A DNA stretch of 64,000 bases from Girardinichthys multiradiatus. Taxonomy: Eukaryota > Chordata > Actinopteri > Cyprinodontiformes > Goodeidae. Of the stretch, positions 1-12,654 are shown one piece after another (within the stretch, counting starts at the first letter, position 1; each line of letters starts with the position of its first letter). The translations under genes were made by a program, and so were the position numbers. Under the pieces are notes generated by a model. The model had not been told where the DNA came from. It ran no database searches and saw nothing but the letters and a program-made list of their open reading frames with translations. The stretch lies in assembly GCF_021462225.1 (NCBI RefSeq), contig NC_061816.1, forward strand, positions 14,967,390 to 15,031,389, written 5' to 3'.

Positions 1-25
1 TTGTAACATACTTGTTATGTTACAA
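1..25. repeat. Perfect short inverted repeat (hairpin) at window edge
   Basis: Bases 1-10 (ttgtaacata) are the exact reverse complement of bases 16-25, leaving a five-base loop (cttgt). It may be the inner part of a larger repeat cut by the window edge, since related ttacata/tatgtta words continue to about base 60. No function is implied. Confidence 0.7.
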
Positions 26-2087
26 TAATTTAATAAGTTACATACATGTTATAATTTAATCATGTTGCTATAGTCAATTTCTGTTTCTTGTTTCTTAGCT
101 GTGTTCACATTGAATCTGCGTCCTGTTTAAAAATAAATTAAGAATTTTTCGAATATGAATGTAGTCACAATAGAATAAACTTGGCCTCTAATTCTTGATT
201 TTAATGACTTTATAGTGAAACCTAACATTGGACGTGACCGCAATAACAAATAATTAGGTCAAAGAAATAACTCCATCTATGCAAAGTATTTACAGCTTTT
301 ACTTTCTAAGCACTTGTTGTACACTTTATTTTATGAATAATGCGATCTGATTGACATGATTGTCATACAGTCAAGTTAAGAAATTCATTGCTGGCTCACT
401 AGGTACATTCTGAAAAAAATGCTCCAGGGTTTCACAGGGCAAAGGGCAATGGTTGAAATTCAGAACATTCAGCAACTGTGTGTTTTAACGAGACTAGGAG
501 TGAGATCTGATGTGAGAATGTTTATGTTAGTCAGAGACTTGAGACTTTTTTTGGACTTGGAGCCAAAGATTCAAGACTTGTCTTGGAAAAAAAATACTTA
601 TGACCATTTTCTTTAAGATTTTTGTGTATATGGACTTAAAAATAATCTGAAAGTCCTTAATAAGGCTTAGTAGACCATCCAGCCTCATAGTCTGTGTTTT
701 TCTTTTGTTGTGATCCTGCATTGACTAAACTTTAAAAAATTGTTTTCGTCTTCACTGTGCTGGTGAAGGACATGGTCAATCCAAAAATGTAAAAAACAAA
801 TAACTATACAAGAGCTGAAGTCCAGTTGTTTGTTGTAATAATTTTTTTTGGATGGATTAGACTGTGTTGACCTGAAGTCAGTCACTGCAGGCACCTTTTT
901 TGGAACCAGTGTCATTTTCTGGGATAGTTTCTCTCCCCTTGCCTTTCCACTACAGAAACCAGGCCCAAAACAGACCACATTGGGCAAATGTCTACCTGAA
1001 AAATAGTCCTTTTAGGGAGGTAGAACTTTCTGGATGGACCCTGAACTAAAAGTGGGGCTTTGTAAGTATTCATTTTGATCACATTATTCTGAGATGAGTT
1101 ATTCATCTCATAATACTGAGACTACTAAGCACAAAACTGCATGCTTAAACTGGTCAGTCTTGTAAATCAACAAATGTTTGTTTGACACGAGGCACAAAAC
1201 CCACATAGCAGACCGACCTGGCTCAGATCTGGCATCAAGCTGGCACATCCGGCAAATATCTGGCATGGCAAATGGGACGTCAACGAGACGTGGGCCAGGT
1301 CTGGCAATGATGGCACGGTTCACATGAGACACGCCACACGCGGGCCAGTGATGGCTTAGCTTGCTGTGGACCTGATCTATCCATGCCAAATACAGGCCAG
1401 TTGTGGAAGTAGTTATGTCACCCCTGTTACAGCATGTTACATATATCAACACATAATTTTCTAATAAAGGTGTCAGAAATATAAAAAGAAAACATGTATG
1501 TTGTGTTATGTGTATGTAACATTTTTTTTATTATACATACATTATACTTTCTATACTCAAGACATTTTTTTATCTTGTACTCAGTAATTTAAAATATAAG
1601 TGTCACAGATCAGTGCTGCAAGCTATCTGAGGTGGAGCCGCTAGAGAAGCGGTGTGCGCTCCGGCTGCAAGAGCAGGGGCTTAACACAAAACCTGAAGGT
1701 TCGGGGGCTTTGTATCAGTGACTTTAAAATAGTGCCCAAGTAAAAATAGCTGTATTATTGGAAATGACTTTTAGATTAAAGAAACATATTTATGTTTCAA
1801 TAATATGTTGTTTAGTACCTAAAGAGGCCACAAGCACCACTGGACTGTCACAAAACTTTCTGAGCTAAATATGTGGAAAATAATGAATAATATGAGCATA
1901 AGCAGGAAATATCCTCCAATCATTTAAAAAATAAAGTTGTCAGTTTTTACTCTTACTTCACATGATTCTGCTCAGCAGGTAAGTAAAATGATCTAATTGA
2001 ATGAGATGTTTCCATTTAAAATCTGAAAAAAAAACTATCTCCATTATCTTATTTTATTGCAGTATTTGCATTTTGTTGCATGACATA
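26..2087. other. Unassigned non-coding stretch
   Basis: AT-rich sequence with only short chance open frames. Nothing recognised apart from the TGGC-rich patch at 1195-1400. A short GC-richer patch near 1620-1720 is unassigned. Confidence 0.5.
1195..1400. repeat. Degenerate TGGC-rich tandem-like repeat
   Basis: The words ctggc, tggca and gggcca recur irregularly with spacings of about 10-20 bases (for example tctggcatcaa, tctggcatggc, tctggcaatgatggc). The patch is clearly GC-richer than its surroundings. Degenerate ctggc/ggcca repeats of this look are common in fish genomes (general knowledge). The long minus-strand frame across it reflects the repeat and is not a gene. Confidence 0.5.
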
Positions 2088-2870
2088 AATATTTGATCAC
2101 CTAACAACCAGTAAGAATCCTGGCTCTCACAGGCCTGTTAGTTCTTCTTTAAGAAGCCCTCCTGTTCTCCACTCATTACCTGTATTAACGGCACCTTCAA
2201 CTTGTTATCTGTATAAAAGACACCTGTCCACACACTCACTCAAACATACTCCAACCTCTCCACAATGGCCAAGACCAGAGAGTTGTGTAAGGATATCAGG
2301 GATACAATAGTAGACCTGCAGAAGGCTGGGATGGGCTACAGGAAAATAGCCAAGCAGCCTGGTGAGAAGACAACAAATGTTGGCCCAATTATAAGAAATT
2401 GGAAGAAGTTTAACATGACGGTCAACCTTCCTCAGTCTGGGGCTCCATGCAGTATCTCACCTCGTGGGACATCCATGATCATGAGGAAGGTTAGGGATCA
2501 TCCCTGAACTACACTGCACAACCTAGACAATGACCTGAAGAGAGCTGAAACCACAGTCTCAAAGAAGACTGTAACACACTATGCCCCCATGGATTAAAAT
2601 CCTGCAGCGCACGCAAGGTCCCTCTGCTCAATCCAGCACATGTCCAGGCCCGAGTTTGCCAATGACCATCTGGATAATCCAGAGGAGGAATGGGAGAAGG
2701 TCATGTGGTCTGATGAGACAAAAATACTGCTTTTTGTTCTAAGCTCCACTCGCCGTGTTTGGAGGAAGAAAGAGGATGAGTACAACCCCAAGAACATCAC
2801 CATACCATGAAGCACATTACACAATATAAAAATTGTCTGGGCCAAAGATGGCAGATAAAGATTAGCCATA
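2088..2870 (+). mobile_element. Truncated Tc1-like DNA transposon
   Basis: The copy starts near the phrase tatttgatcaccta, runs through a leader, then a transposase start at 2265, and stays recognisable to about 2860, where it is lost in unrelated sequence. The right third, including the end of the catalytic domain and the right terminal repeat, is missing. The leader and coding text match the common vertebrate Tc1-like pattern, with a short leader and an ATG following a ctccacaatgg context. No target duplication can be defined because the right end is gone. Confidence 0.85.
2265..2860 (+). pseudogene. Tc1-like transposase, N-terminal part, broken
   Basis: An intact 80-codon frame begins [17 protein letters not shown] and carries the first helix-turn-helix of the paired DNA-binding domain (residues about 10-60, ending in a basic RNWKKF segment). 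In intact relatives this domain binds the transposon ends. A stop follows RKVRDHP at about 2505. Downstream homology continues through further frameshifts (DLKRAETTVSKKT at about 2530, then SDETK, the region of the first catalytic Asp, near 2710-2725). The second Asp and the final Glu are absent, so no active enzyme could be made. The start is chosen because it matches the usual Tc1 transposase start. Confidence 0.85.
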
Positions 2871-5800
2871 ATCCTAGCAAAAGCCTAAGTAGGAGACACG
2901 GGTATAAATAATTACATTTACCGAGGCATACCTTGGAAAAATTATACAGAAAATGTGAAATATACGAGACATACAGGGGCTGTGCTTACTAATCTGATCA
3001 AGTGAAGTGCAGGTTACTTTTTTGTTTGCACCCTAATAATGCTACTTTAAAGATTCCCCTCTTCACACCCTTGAGGACAAAGGCCTTGCCTCATACGCAT
3101 ATATCCATGTCAACCAGAGCAGATGAAGCAACAGTCAAAACCAATATTTATGAAAGGCAAAAGAGGTAGATTTTTGCCCCTTGGTTTCGTACTTGTCTGA
3201 TTTTTGCTGGAATGAGCTTGCCAAGAAAAGTTCTGAATTCTTGTAGGCATCACAGTAGGGGAAATGTGTGTTTTTTGTTTGTTTTAGAATAGAGGCATGT
3301 ATTCTGTTTGTAATTAAATGCATTTTGGGCTCCAAAGGGTGCCTTTGACTCTCATTGACCCAAACAACAGCAGTGTGTGTCTGGTGACACAACCAGCCCT
3401 TAACGGAACTTCAAAGCATTAATGTTGAATGATCCTTGAAGTGTCTGCAACATCAGCCCTTGCAGCAGGACAATTCCTGAGGGATCACTCGAGTCACTGC
3501 AGCAGATAGACTACTGATTAAGCCAAAGCCCTCTTTCCGCTTTTGTTTGTTGAGGAACAGGTCCTACACAGATACACTGACCCAAACAGATTAATGGTGT
3601 TAAATATGACAAAGCAGCCTTAAACATTGATCGATCACAAGGACACCCAAGTGGGGGTTCTTGGAGATGTATGGTGTACATGAACAGAAAGCTTAATGCA
3701 AACCAATCCAACCTAAATCACTCTGATCATTGACTAAGACTTTCTAGAGGTTTGAAAGACTATAGGGTTAGGGATCGGGGTATTTAATAGTCTCTAAAAA
3801 TTATTAAAGATATAACAATTATTTAGTAGATGTAATTTTGTGCCTGCATTGTATATTGCATAGACTGGCCTATTTGTTTTACAAAAAAAAAGTACAGCAA
3901 TTTTCCCTTTCAAAACTTTAGTTGAAAGGGTAAAAGCATGATGCGTCAAATCCGTCTTCTCAAAATAGCTTGAGTAAAATCCAGTAATTTCAAGGCACAC
4001 TGAGTTCTATAACATCAAAAATAACCTGTATGTTTAATAAGAATTGAGACAGCTATTTTATTACACCACTGAGCTGCCAGCAGGTTAATGAATGGTAGTG
4101 TTTAATATTTGTAGCGTAAGTTATGTCACAATATTAATAAAGAGTTAATGCGTACGGGCTGCTCTGTTAGGCTCTTTGTCCTCATCTCTGCTGTCTATTC
4201 CGGTCATCAAATCACAGCTAACGCTGTTGCAAACTTCCTTGTTTCCAGCTCAGAAAATTTAGCTGCAGCACCAAAATGTTTTCAGCATTGAAAGCTTTGA
4301 TGCACCTGCCTAAAGGGCATTTTCCTTCCATGTTTAAAAATATTTGTTACTTAAACTAATAACACCATTGGATGAGATTTAGTATGTAACTATGTAATGA
4401 TCCAACTCAACTTCTGTTCTGCTGTTGGAATGGATATTATCATTATATGAAATTCATGAAGTCTACTTCAAATTATAACATTACTCGTCATTACCTGTTG
4501 TAGAGCACTTTAAGAGTCATCCACAACAGGAACAGTGTACAATAAATATGCTAAGGTTTTTCCTTGTTTTCGCATTGCATTCCCATTGAAACAGTCTCCA
4601 AAAACAATATTTAAGTAGATGACAAATTATCGTTTTCAAACGGATTCCAGAGTGAAATAATCCTAAAAACCCATGATACATTATCGCTACACCTCAAATC
4701 TAGCTCGGACCACCTCCTTGACATTTTGTTTTCTATCTTACAAGACTTTTTTCATGTTTTAGTTAGCCTTTCTTCCTTTTTTAAGCCTCCATTATGATGA
4801 CTGGATCATTATTTGTGCTGTGTAATTGGACCTGTTTAATTTACAAGTTAACGATAAATAGATCTTTAATGTCGTACCCAGTAGTTAGACCTGGGTTAGA
4901 CCTGGGTTTCCAGGGCTTCCGCCCCGGATGTTTTCTGAATAGCCCCGGATTTCTTGATAGAAGAAATTTAGAAGTATTAAAAAGATGCAGCCACAAAATG
5001 GTATTGGACTTCACATTTTTATTAAAAAACTATCACATTTTCTCAATTGTGTTCTATATAATCACCTCCAGATCAACCTAACCTGACAATGAGTTAAAAG
5101 GAGAAGACAAAAAATTGTTATTTGCGCACTCGCAGCACCACGAATGCGCAATTACGTGCACAGCCAGAGACGGACTCCATTCAGCAAAAGTCCAGAACAG
5201 CAGTTTACTCCAGGTCGACCTCCCTCCTTCATTACCTGAAAAGTTACACTGAGCGCCTCAAACAGGGCTCATTTCAGAGCAACCGAAGAGTGGGAGCCTG
5301 GTGCATGTGTGTGTTCAGGAACAGGTGGACGCCGAGCAGTAAAACCCAGACGAAGATGGTGGTAAAACCTGAATGCTGACTCGGAATGGGCTAATTGTAA
5401 GTTACAGCTAATCACTGATTCACCAGCAAGACATGAGGTGGAGGTTCACTCTAATGAGCATCATCAGGGTCATGATGAGGAACTTTCACCTGAGCTACAG
5501 GTGAAGTTAAATTATCTCTGTGATAGAAAACAGCAGCAACCTTCTCTGTGAGCTTTTAGCGGGATTTGCATCAAAATGTGAAAATATCTGGTCCTTTACT
5601 TCAGTCAAAATAAAAGCATTTAATTCTAACGTAGCTGAAAACATTAAAAGGTCCTTCCGATCAACACATTGATCTCATGGCTGCAGCCAGTCTTATAGTC
5701 TAGTTCTACATGTAGACAGAAAAAAGTGTTGCTAAATAAATAAGGAAAATATCTCCTGGTGCCAGTAAGACGTAGTAGAAAGTACAAAAGTAAACTAGTT

Positions 5801-5887
5801 AACTATTTTATTTTTCTGAATTACACATGTAATATTATATAAACTAAACTAATTAAACAAGGATACAGTTTTAGTGAAGGTGAGACA
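2871..5887. other. Unassigned non-coding stretch
   Basis: No gene or recognisable element found. A GC-richer patch at about 4890-4945 (gcttccgccccgg) and one at 5120-5400 could be fragments of old repeats, but I cannot name a family. The open frames here are short, lack domain signatures and look like chance. Confidence 0.45.
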
Positions 5888-5889
5888 TA

Positions 5890-7140
5890 CAGGGGTTGGA
5901 CAATGAAACTGAAACACCTGGTTTTAGACCACAATAATTTATTAGTATGGTGTACGGCTTCCTTTTGCGGCCAATACAGCGACAATTCGTCTTGGGAATG
6001 ACATATACAAGTCCTGCACAGTGGTCAGAGGGATTTTAAGCCATTCTTCTTGCAGGATAGTGGCCAGGTCACTACGTGATACTGGTGGAGGAAAACGTTT
6101 CCTGACTCGCTCCTCCAAAACCCCCCAAAGTGGCTCAATAATATTTAGATCTGGTGACTGTGCACTTCACTTTCATGTTCATCAAACCAATCTTTTACCA
6201 GTCTTGCTGTGTGTATTGGTCCATTGTCATCCTGATACACGGCACCGCCTTCAGGATACAATGTTTGAACCATTGGATGCACATGGTCCTCAAGAATGGT
6301 TCGGTAGTCCTTGGCAGTGATGCGCCCATCTAGCACAAGTATTGGGCCAAGGGAATGCCATGATATGGCAGCCCAAACCATCACTGATCCACCCCCATGC
6401 TTCACTCTGGGCATGCAACAGTCTGGGTGGTACGCTTCTTTGGGGCTTCTCCACACCGTAACTCTCCCGGATGTTGGGAAAACAGTAAAGGTGGACTCAT
6501 CATAGAACAATACATGTTTCACATTGTCCACAGCCCAAGATTTGCGCTCCTTGCACCATTGAAACCGACGTTTGGCATTGGCATGAGAGACCAAAGGTTT
6601 GGCTATAGCAGCCTGGCCGTGTATATTCACCCTGTGGAGCTCCCGACGGACAGTTCTGGTGGAAACAGGAGAGTTGAGGTGCACATTTAATTCTGCCGTG
6701 ATTTGGGCAGCCGTGGTTTTATGTTTTTTGGATACAATCCGGGTTAGCACCCGAACATCCCTTTCAGACAGCTTCCTCTTGCGTCCACAGTTAATCTTGT
6801 TGGATGTGGTTCGTCCTTCTTGGTGGTATGCTGACATTACCCTGGATACCGTGGCTCTTGATACATCACAAAGACTTGCTGTCTTGGTCACAGATGCACC
6901 AGCAAGACGTGCACCAACAATTTGTCCTCTTTTGAACTCTGGTATGTCACCCATAATGTTGTGTGCATTTCAATATTTTGAGCAAAACTGTGCTCTTGCC
7001 CTGTTAATTGAACCTTCACACTCTGCTCTTACTGGTGCAATGTGCAATCAATGAAGACTGGCTACCAGGCTGGTCCAATTTAGCCATGAAACCTCCCACA
7101 CTAAAATGACAGGTGTTTCAGTTTCATTGTCCAACCCCTG
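5890..7140 (-). mobile_element. Near-complete Tc1-like transposon with TIRs and TA duplication
   Basis: The element is bounded by perfect 31 bp terminal inverted repeats at 5890-5920 and 7110-7140 (outer sequence CAGGGGTTGGACAATG). TA dinucleotides flank both sides (5888-5889 and 7141-7142), as expected from Tc1/mariner insertion. Its total length of 1251 bp is within the usual Tc1 range. It carries one transposase gene on the minus strand, broken by one small deletion. The perfect TIRs and mild gene damage suggest a fairly recent insertion. Confidence 0.95.
5942..6954 (-). pseudogene. Tc1-like DD34E transposase with a single frameshifting deletion
   Basis: The frame opens with MGDIPEFKRGQIVGARLAG and a helix-turn-helix DNA-binding region. 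A basic GRKRKLSERD hinge and second HTH follow. Next comes the catalytic core, with the first Asp in VLFYDEST and the second in YQDDNGPIHTA. The open frame ends at 6145, but the missing C-terminus is present in another frame just below: PDLNIIEPLW, holding the catalytic Glu, runs to a stop at 5942-5944. About 20 bases appear lost near 6160-6170. All three catalytic positions therefore survive in sequence, but not in one frame. In its family the enzyme cuts and pastes the element at TA sites. It might once have been mobilised in trans; the present copy is unlikely to make active protein. Confidence 0.9.
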
Positions 7141-7142
7141 TA

Positions 7143-10100
7143 CATACCATATATATACAGTTATTAATAACTGTAATATTAGTAATGATATGGTCCAGGA
7201 TGAGGCTCTATGCTATATTTTAAACACCACAACTTAACACCATTTCCTCTCGAAGTGTTTAATAGTAAGGACTGCACTAATGTCTCACATGCTCAGTGCA
7301 GAACAGAAGACTGTGGTGTAAAATGTTTCATTTATTATTTTTGGCAGGCCACATTTCTTCAGAAGTGGAATGAAGGACTGAAAAGATGGCGATAAAAGAT
7401 AACAGGTTCATAAAAGAAGGAACAATTTTAATTAAATGTTTTGAAAGCTCTTGGCATGATAAAATAAATGTGTTTTAGGATTTTACCATTTGACTAAGAT
7501 TTAGGAAAATCAACTTTATACCACTTTCCTTTTTTGAAATATAAGAATAAAGACAATGGAGCCTCAGGAGTGGAACACTTCGACGAGAATGTAAAGTTTA
7601 AAAAAGGTAATTTATGTAGATGACATAAGAAGCACATTTATCTGGCCCATAGTAAACATCTCTGACTTTAACTCCAAACTGAAGAAGAAAAACATTTGTC
7701 AGCGAAAAATTCAGATTAAGTTATTTTCTAAATACCTCAAAATGTGTCATTATTTGCTTCAGCAAAATGGTTTTTCATCAGGCCTAAACTCTGTTTCTCC
7801 TTATCCTTCATTCAGCTTCTAACAAAAATAAAAAGTAAAATTATTGCAAACCTTTTTGGTTTGATTCACAATAATTCACATTCAGTCTAAAACCAGCTGA
7901 GACAGAGACCTGGTGCAATATGTGCTATGTTATTTTAACCTTAAATTACTTACTATCTCATAAGTACACAGGGATTTATTAGTAAAATAAGCACCCAATC
8001 CACACATAAAGGTTCAGGAGATCATTAGTGAACATTTGTCAGAAGGCTGCATCTGGGCTTGCTCTGCCGCTGTACGCTTTGTAGTTCTCCAACATGAATA
8101 CATTACTTGTTTTTTTCTCCTCTCTCTCTTTCTGTCTCAGATTCTACTTCTCTCATTCATTCATTATGATGTACACATTCATCTAACTGCGGATGTTTGC
8201 TCCTCCAGTGTACATCTCCCATCATCTTCAGTGTGGCTGCATATCTCTGCCCATGGACCCAATCCAGGTGTTATAGATGGAATCTCTCTAGACGCAAACA
8301 CAAACTCAACCATTCAGCCACACACAGAGCAAGGCCTCGGTGACTAATGCTAGCTGATCCTTAGTGACCAATAAAAATAGCCCCGAGACTGACAGGTTGC
8401 TCTGCAGCTCAGATTTATTGAGTGGGGTCTCCCACCTTCCCTTCTCTTCCCTCACTCTAATTACTTTCCACCCCCCTACTTGTTTTTCCTCTATCTTGTG
8501 TCTGAGTTTGCCCTCACTGTTCCTCTCTTTCTTTTAAATTCTTTTTCGACTTTATCCTCATGAAGCAAAGGGGAAAAAAAGACTGCAGTCATTTACAATC
8601 CCCCGATGTCTGAGTGATGGGTTTCTATTCATACAATTAGTTGAGACATCAGGGGAGGGGAATTGGGTGGGCAAGGGCTCTACTACAGGAAGAAGAAAAA
8701 TATTGAGAGACAGATATAAATGGTTGATAAAGTAATCTTTGGGGAACTGCAAAGACCAAGGTAATGGATACTGCAGATCCGAGACACGTAAGGATTAAGC
8801 ACTAGAAAACAAAATATTACTTCTTCTGCACTGGTGTATTTTAGAGTATGTGCATGATTGTGCACGCGCAGCAGAGCATTGCCCTGATATAATATACACA
8901 CTGATGACAAAATTTGGCTTGTAATGAAACTGAAAAAGTAAATCCAGAGTTATTTTTGGTGTGCATCCACTTTTTCCCTATTTTCCACAACCACAGTTTA
9001 TTATGTTGTGAAATATACCCTTGCCAAATGGCAAGGAATAACTCAGTTGGTTGGGGCCACAGGTGCTCCTTTCATCTGCAAGCAGAAGTATAGATGTGAA
9101 AGGTTAAACAGTTCTTTTCATGGTGAGACCTCCTGGTTCTATTTTTCAAAAGGTGTCCCTGCGTAACAAATTCCTTGTCAGATGAGACTATGGAGCCTCA
9201 GCTTGGAATTGACCAAACAAATAATTTTGCTCAAAACAATTGCTCCTGCTATTGTTTAGAAAATATGAGTGACAATTAAAAGGACAAACCATTCCTAGTC
9301 GAGTTCAGTTTTCTGAACCTAGCGCTGTCACTCTTCAGCAGATTTAGGCTCTGTTCTAGGATGAACAAAACTTTTTATTTTCTTTTTTCTATTTGCATAT
9401 TTCTTTACATATTTTTTATATTAAACAAGACAATAAATATAATTATTGTGACCTAAAAGGTCTAAAAGTTGTAAAAATTATGATATATGACCACATTTTG
9501 CTGCATATATACATTATTGAAGCTGAACCAGCAAACAAGTGTGTCTAAACCTACTGCCAACAATATACAGTTCAACAAATTTTTCGATGTTTCTAACACA
9601 ATGCCTAATGGTATAAGCTTTGGCTTAGCCTGACTCCCTGAGCCCAAAACCTTACTCTCCTCCATACTAAACAGGATAACACTGGATTTAGATGGATGTA
9701 AAATACGCAGGCTATTTTTTATCTAGGAATGCTATTTGATCATTCTGCAATGTACTCCTTTTGGATTTTCCTCCATTTTACTGGTTGTTGTCTGGACATG
9801 TTAAGTATTTGTAAAACCTATTATATTATTTTATTTTTATTTTTTATAAAAACAGAATAAATCATAAAATAAATATTAACCCTGTATCTTCAAAAATAGC
9901 TCTTCAGATTTCTATGTTCTGCTATTTTTAGGGCTTTTAGTAGATGTCAGGCTTAAACCCTGACCTGGCAGAATACTGTCAGAGGCAGGCTGATGCTGAC
10001 AATTGATTGTGAATTCAGGTAAACAGCTCAACCTACCAGCTGTTCTTGTATTATTTAAACGTTTATCTTTTAGGCCTCTCCAAGGCTTCCCCAAAACTGT

Positions 10101-10378
10101 ACAAGGATAAATCCCTCCAATGTTTCATGTCATGTTTTTTCAGCTTGGTTAAAAAGCTAACTAGAGCTAAAATAGAGCAAAAAAATTATTTTTAGCTTTC
10201 ACCAATAGGCTAAATGTTTTACAGACACTAACAGTATTTTGAAAAATCTGTAATGCAGAAAATGTAGAAGAGTGTAGAATATTTCAGTTGAGTTTTAACT
10301 TCCACTTAAGCATTTGTCATCCTAAGTCCAAAACAAGGAATTGGAGATAGTCATTTTTGTGTTCTTACATTCACTGAT
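7143..10378. other. Unassigned non-coding stretch
   Basis: No gene or element recognised on either strand. There is a C/T-rich run around 8440-8560 and an AT-rich block around 9370-9450. Short open frames have no domain signature. Confidence 0.45.
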
Positions 10379-10905
10379 TGATTGATTGATTTATTAAAGT
10401 GTCATGTACTTTTTGGCACAAATAGGCTTATAAGACACAATGCATCTTCTTGTATAAAAAACAAAAGGAGCACCAATTTGACCAACAGACAAAAATCACA
10501 CCCAAGACATTTACCAAAACTAAATTAAAAGACAGACGTATATTATGAGGGATACAAAACCCTCTGTCTCAGTTGCCATTATTTTCGATAAAGTGTACTA
10601 AAACAAGTCTTTTCATCAAATAGTCCCCTTAATATATCAGCTTAAGACAACCACAAAATATCTGGATTTTTCAGTTGCATTTTCTTAAATGAAATATTTC
10701 TCAAATCAAAATATAAAGGACAATGAAATATAAAATGAAATTCATCCTCCACAACATTGAGTTTACAGAATACACACAATTGCTGGTCTTTAGAAACCCC
10801 TTTGAATCTCCCCACTTCAACCGCCAGAGTATCAGTTCTTAACTGCGCACACAACGACCTTTGTCTTTTCTTCTTTAACCTTACAAATAATTCTGTTTGA
10901 AACAC
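10379..10905 (-). mobile_element. LINE 3' fragment with repeat tail
   Basis: Read on the minus strand, an 87-codon frame (10642-10905) carries a C-terminal CCHC-like zinc motif (CVFC, then VEDEFHFIFHC) of the kind that follows the reverse transcriptase in L2/CR1/I-type non-LTR retrotransposons. It is followed by an untranslated stretch ending in a short ATTG/AATC tetranucleotide tail at 10379-10398, typical of a LINE 3' end. The reverse transcriptase and endonuclease are absent, so this is a strongly 5'-truncated copy. Clade assignment is uncertain. Confidence 0.7.
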
Positions 10906-10922
10906 ATGTGTGTTCCCATAAC

Positions 10923-10973
10923 CTTGACTTCAACACTGCAAATTTACTCTCAAAATAACAAATGAATATCTAA
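10923..10973. repeat. 51 bp direct repeat, copy 1
   Basis: Matches 11850-11900 at 48 of 51 positions by eye, in the same orientation, 927 bp apart. It begins cttgacttcaacactgc and ends gaatatctaa. It does not coincide with the ends of the LINE fragments on either side, so it is not an obvious target-site duplication. Confidence 0.8.
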
Positions 10974-10989
10974 CCACCCTGACACTCTC

Positions 10990-11310
10990 CCTTCCCCCCC
11001 CCTTTTTTTTTGCTGACAGGACACTTGTAACCTGTAACTCTGAGTTACATTAACGCTCAGCTTGGACTCCTGCTTTACTTGCACTGCCATACTTGCACAA
11101 TGATCACCTGCACTGTTGTATTGCTCTTGCATCTTATACTGCTCTATACTTACTCTCACTCACTTAAAACTGTGCACATATATTTATATTATATTGTAGA
11201 TATGTTTATACTGTTTAATTTGTATTGTATTGCACCGACTACGCCAAAACAAATTCCTTGTATGTCCAAAAACGTACTTGGCAATAAAGCTTTTCTGATT
11301 CTGATTCTGA
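10990..11310 (+). mobile_element. LINE 3' UTR fragment with GATTCT tail
   Basis: The stretch ends with ggcaataaagc, a polyadenylation-like signal, followed by a (gattct)n tail. This matches the 3' ends of abundant fish CR1/L2/Rex-type LINEs, whose 3' untranslated region reads accaaaacaaattcc just before. No coding region remains. The 5' boundary near 10990 lies after a C-run/T-run and is approximate. Confidence 0.75.
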
Positions 11311-12654
11311 ATTCTTGAAAAACCTTTTTTTCTTAACATGACCCTGAAATTTAATTTGCAGATTCCTTGCTACAGTTTGCAATAGTCATTAGCAATGCCT
11401 CAAAATATGTTGTTACTAGCTGATTAAACCAGCTGAGATTACTTTGAAAAATCTTTGTGAATTACTACTATATAAAATTGCTTTGAAATGTAACTGAAAA
11501 TAATCTGTTATCTCAAAATCACAAAGCACATTTTGCCATGCTGCTTACAAAAAACATTGCTAGTCCAATCAAGATCACAGTCAAATTAGGTTGCAAGAAT
11601 GGGTGGTTGCAGTGTTTCACTGTGTTCAGCATCCCTAGTGTTGTGAAAGGTTAACTTCACAAGTAATTCTAAATTCAGTTTACAAAGATTAAATTATAGC
11701 CATTATAGCAAGATAGAATCTTGTATAATATTAGTAATTGATGTGATATGTCAATTGCCATATAATTATTTAATTATCTTGTATTCATTGGCTGCTTCCT
11801 GACATATTAATTGCATTTTCTCTCTAGGTTTTTTGTGTGGTCGCATAAACTTGACTTCAACACTGCAAATTTCCCCTCAAAATAATAAATGAATATCTAA
11901 TATAGTCAATATATTTACTGACTTCAGTTTAAACCTACTCTAAGTCCTAGCTTTGTTTGTTCCCAACCTCAACTGACAATACCTGCAGTAATGCAATTTT
12001 AGGACAATGCAGTTATTCTGGCTATAGTTACTTGTACAATGGATAGGATGTACGCACAACAGGGCATGCATACACAAAACATTGGAAGCGTTTTTTTTTT
12101 TTATTGGTAAGAAATGGGGGTAAATATGTTGATCCCAATTTTGTAAAGCTTTAACATTTGTATTATTTTCTATCTATATTTAGATTTTTATTGTTTAAAC
12201 AAATTTTTAAAATACATATTTACAATTGCTCAGATTTAGATGGTCTTATGAAAGTAATGTACAACACACAGGACCTTTCAGATGTTTGTAACACTATGTC
12301 CAAATACATTGTGTACCTCTGAGGTACAAACAAGCTTTCAAGTTTGTCCTTGTGTCATGGATTTAATGGCCATATAATCCATCTAGTCGCTAAATCTGTT
12401 AAAGCACTTTTAAAGAGCTGGAAGGACTGAATTGAATCGAAGGCTTCCTCTTTCATTAAGGTGACATAAACGCCAAAGGATATAGATGACTTTTAACTAG
12501 AACATGGCACCTATCAGCTCTATGCTGTTTGTCTCAGTGTGAAATTGCAGGCATTAGCCCATATAGGAACAGTTTAAGCACAATAAATGTACAGTGTCAT
12601 TTCCACAGAGCTGTGTGAAGGTTTTTTGCAGTTTTTTTCCTCCTTCCTTTCCAG
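11311..12654. other. Unassigned non-coding stretch holding direct-repeat copy 2
   Basis: AT-rich, with no gene recognised. The only feature is the second copy of the 51 bp direct repeat at 11850-11900. A T-run lies at about 12092-12103. Confidence 0.5.
11850..11900. repeat. 51 bp direct repeat, copy 2
   Basis: Partner of 10923-10973, differing at three positions. The few bases upstream (gcataaa against ccataac) are also alike, so the duplicated unit may be slightly longer than 51 bp. Confidence 0.8.

Noticed and set aside
1620..1730. GC-rich segment with ggttcggggg resembling a tRNA B box
   Set aside because: No proper A box, no cloverleaf pairing visible and no SINE body; too weak to call.
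6021..7054. Plus-strand frames of 60-151 codons across 6.0-7.05 kb
   Set aside because: They are antisense shadows of the minus-strand Tc1 transposase.
10379..10398. (GATT)n run as a simple microsatellite
   Set aside because: Its position at the end of a minus-strand LINE fragment makes it the LINE's 3' tail and not an independent repeat.
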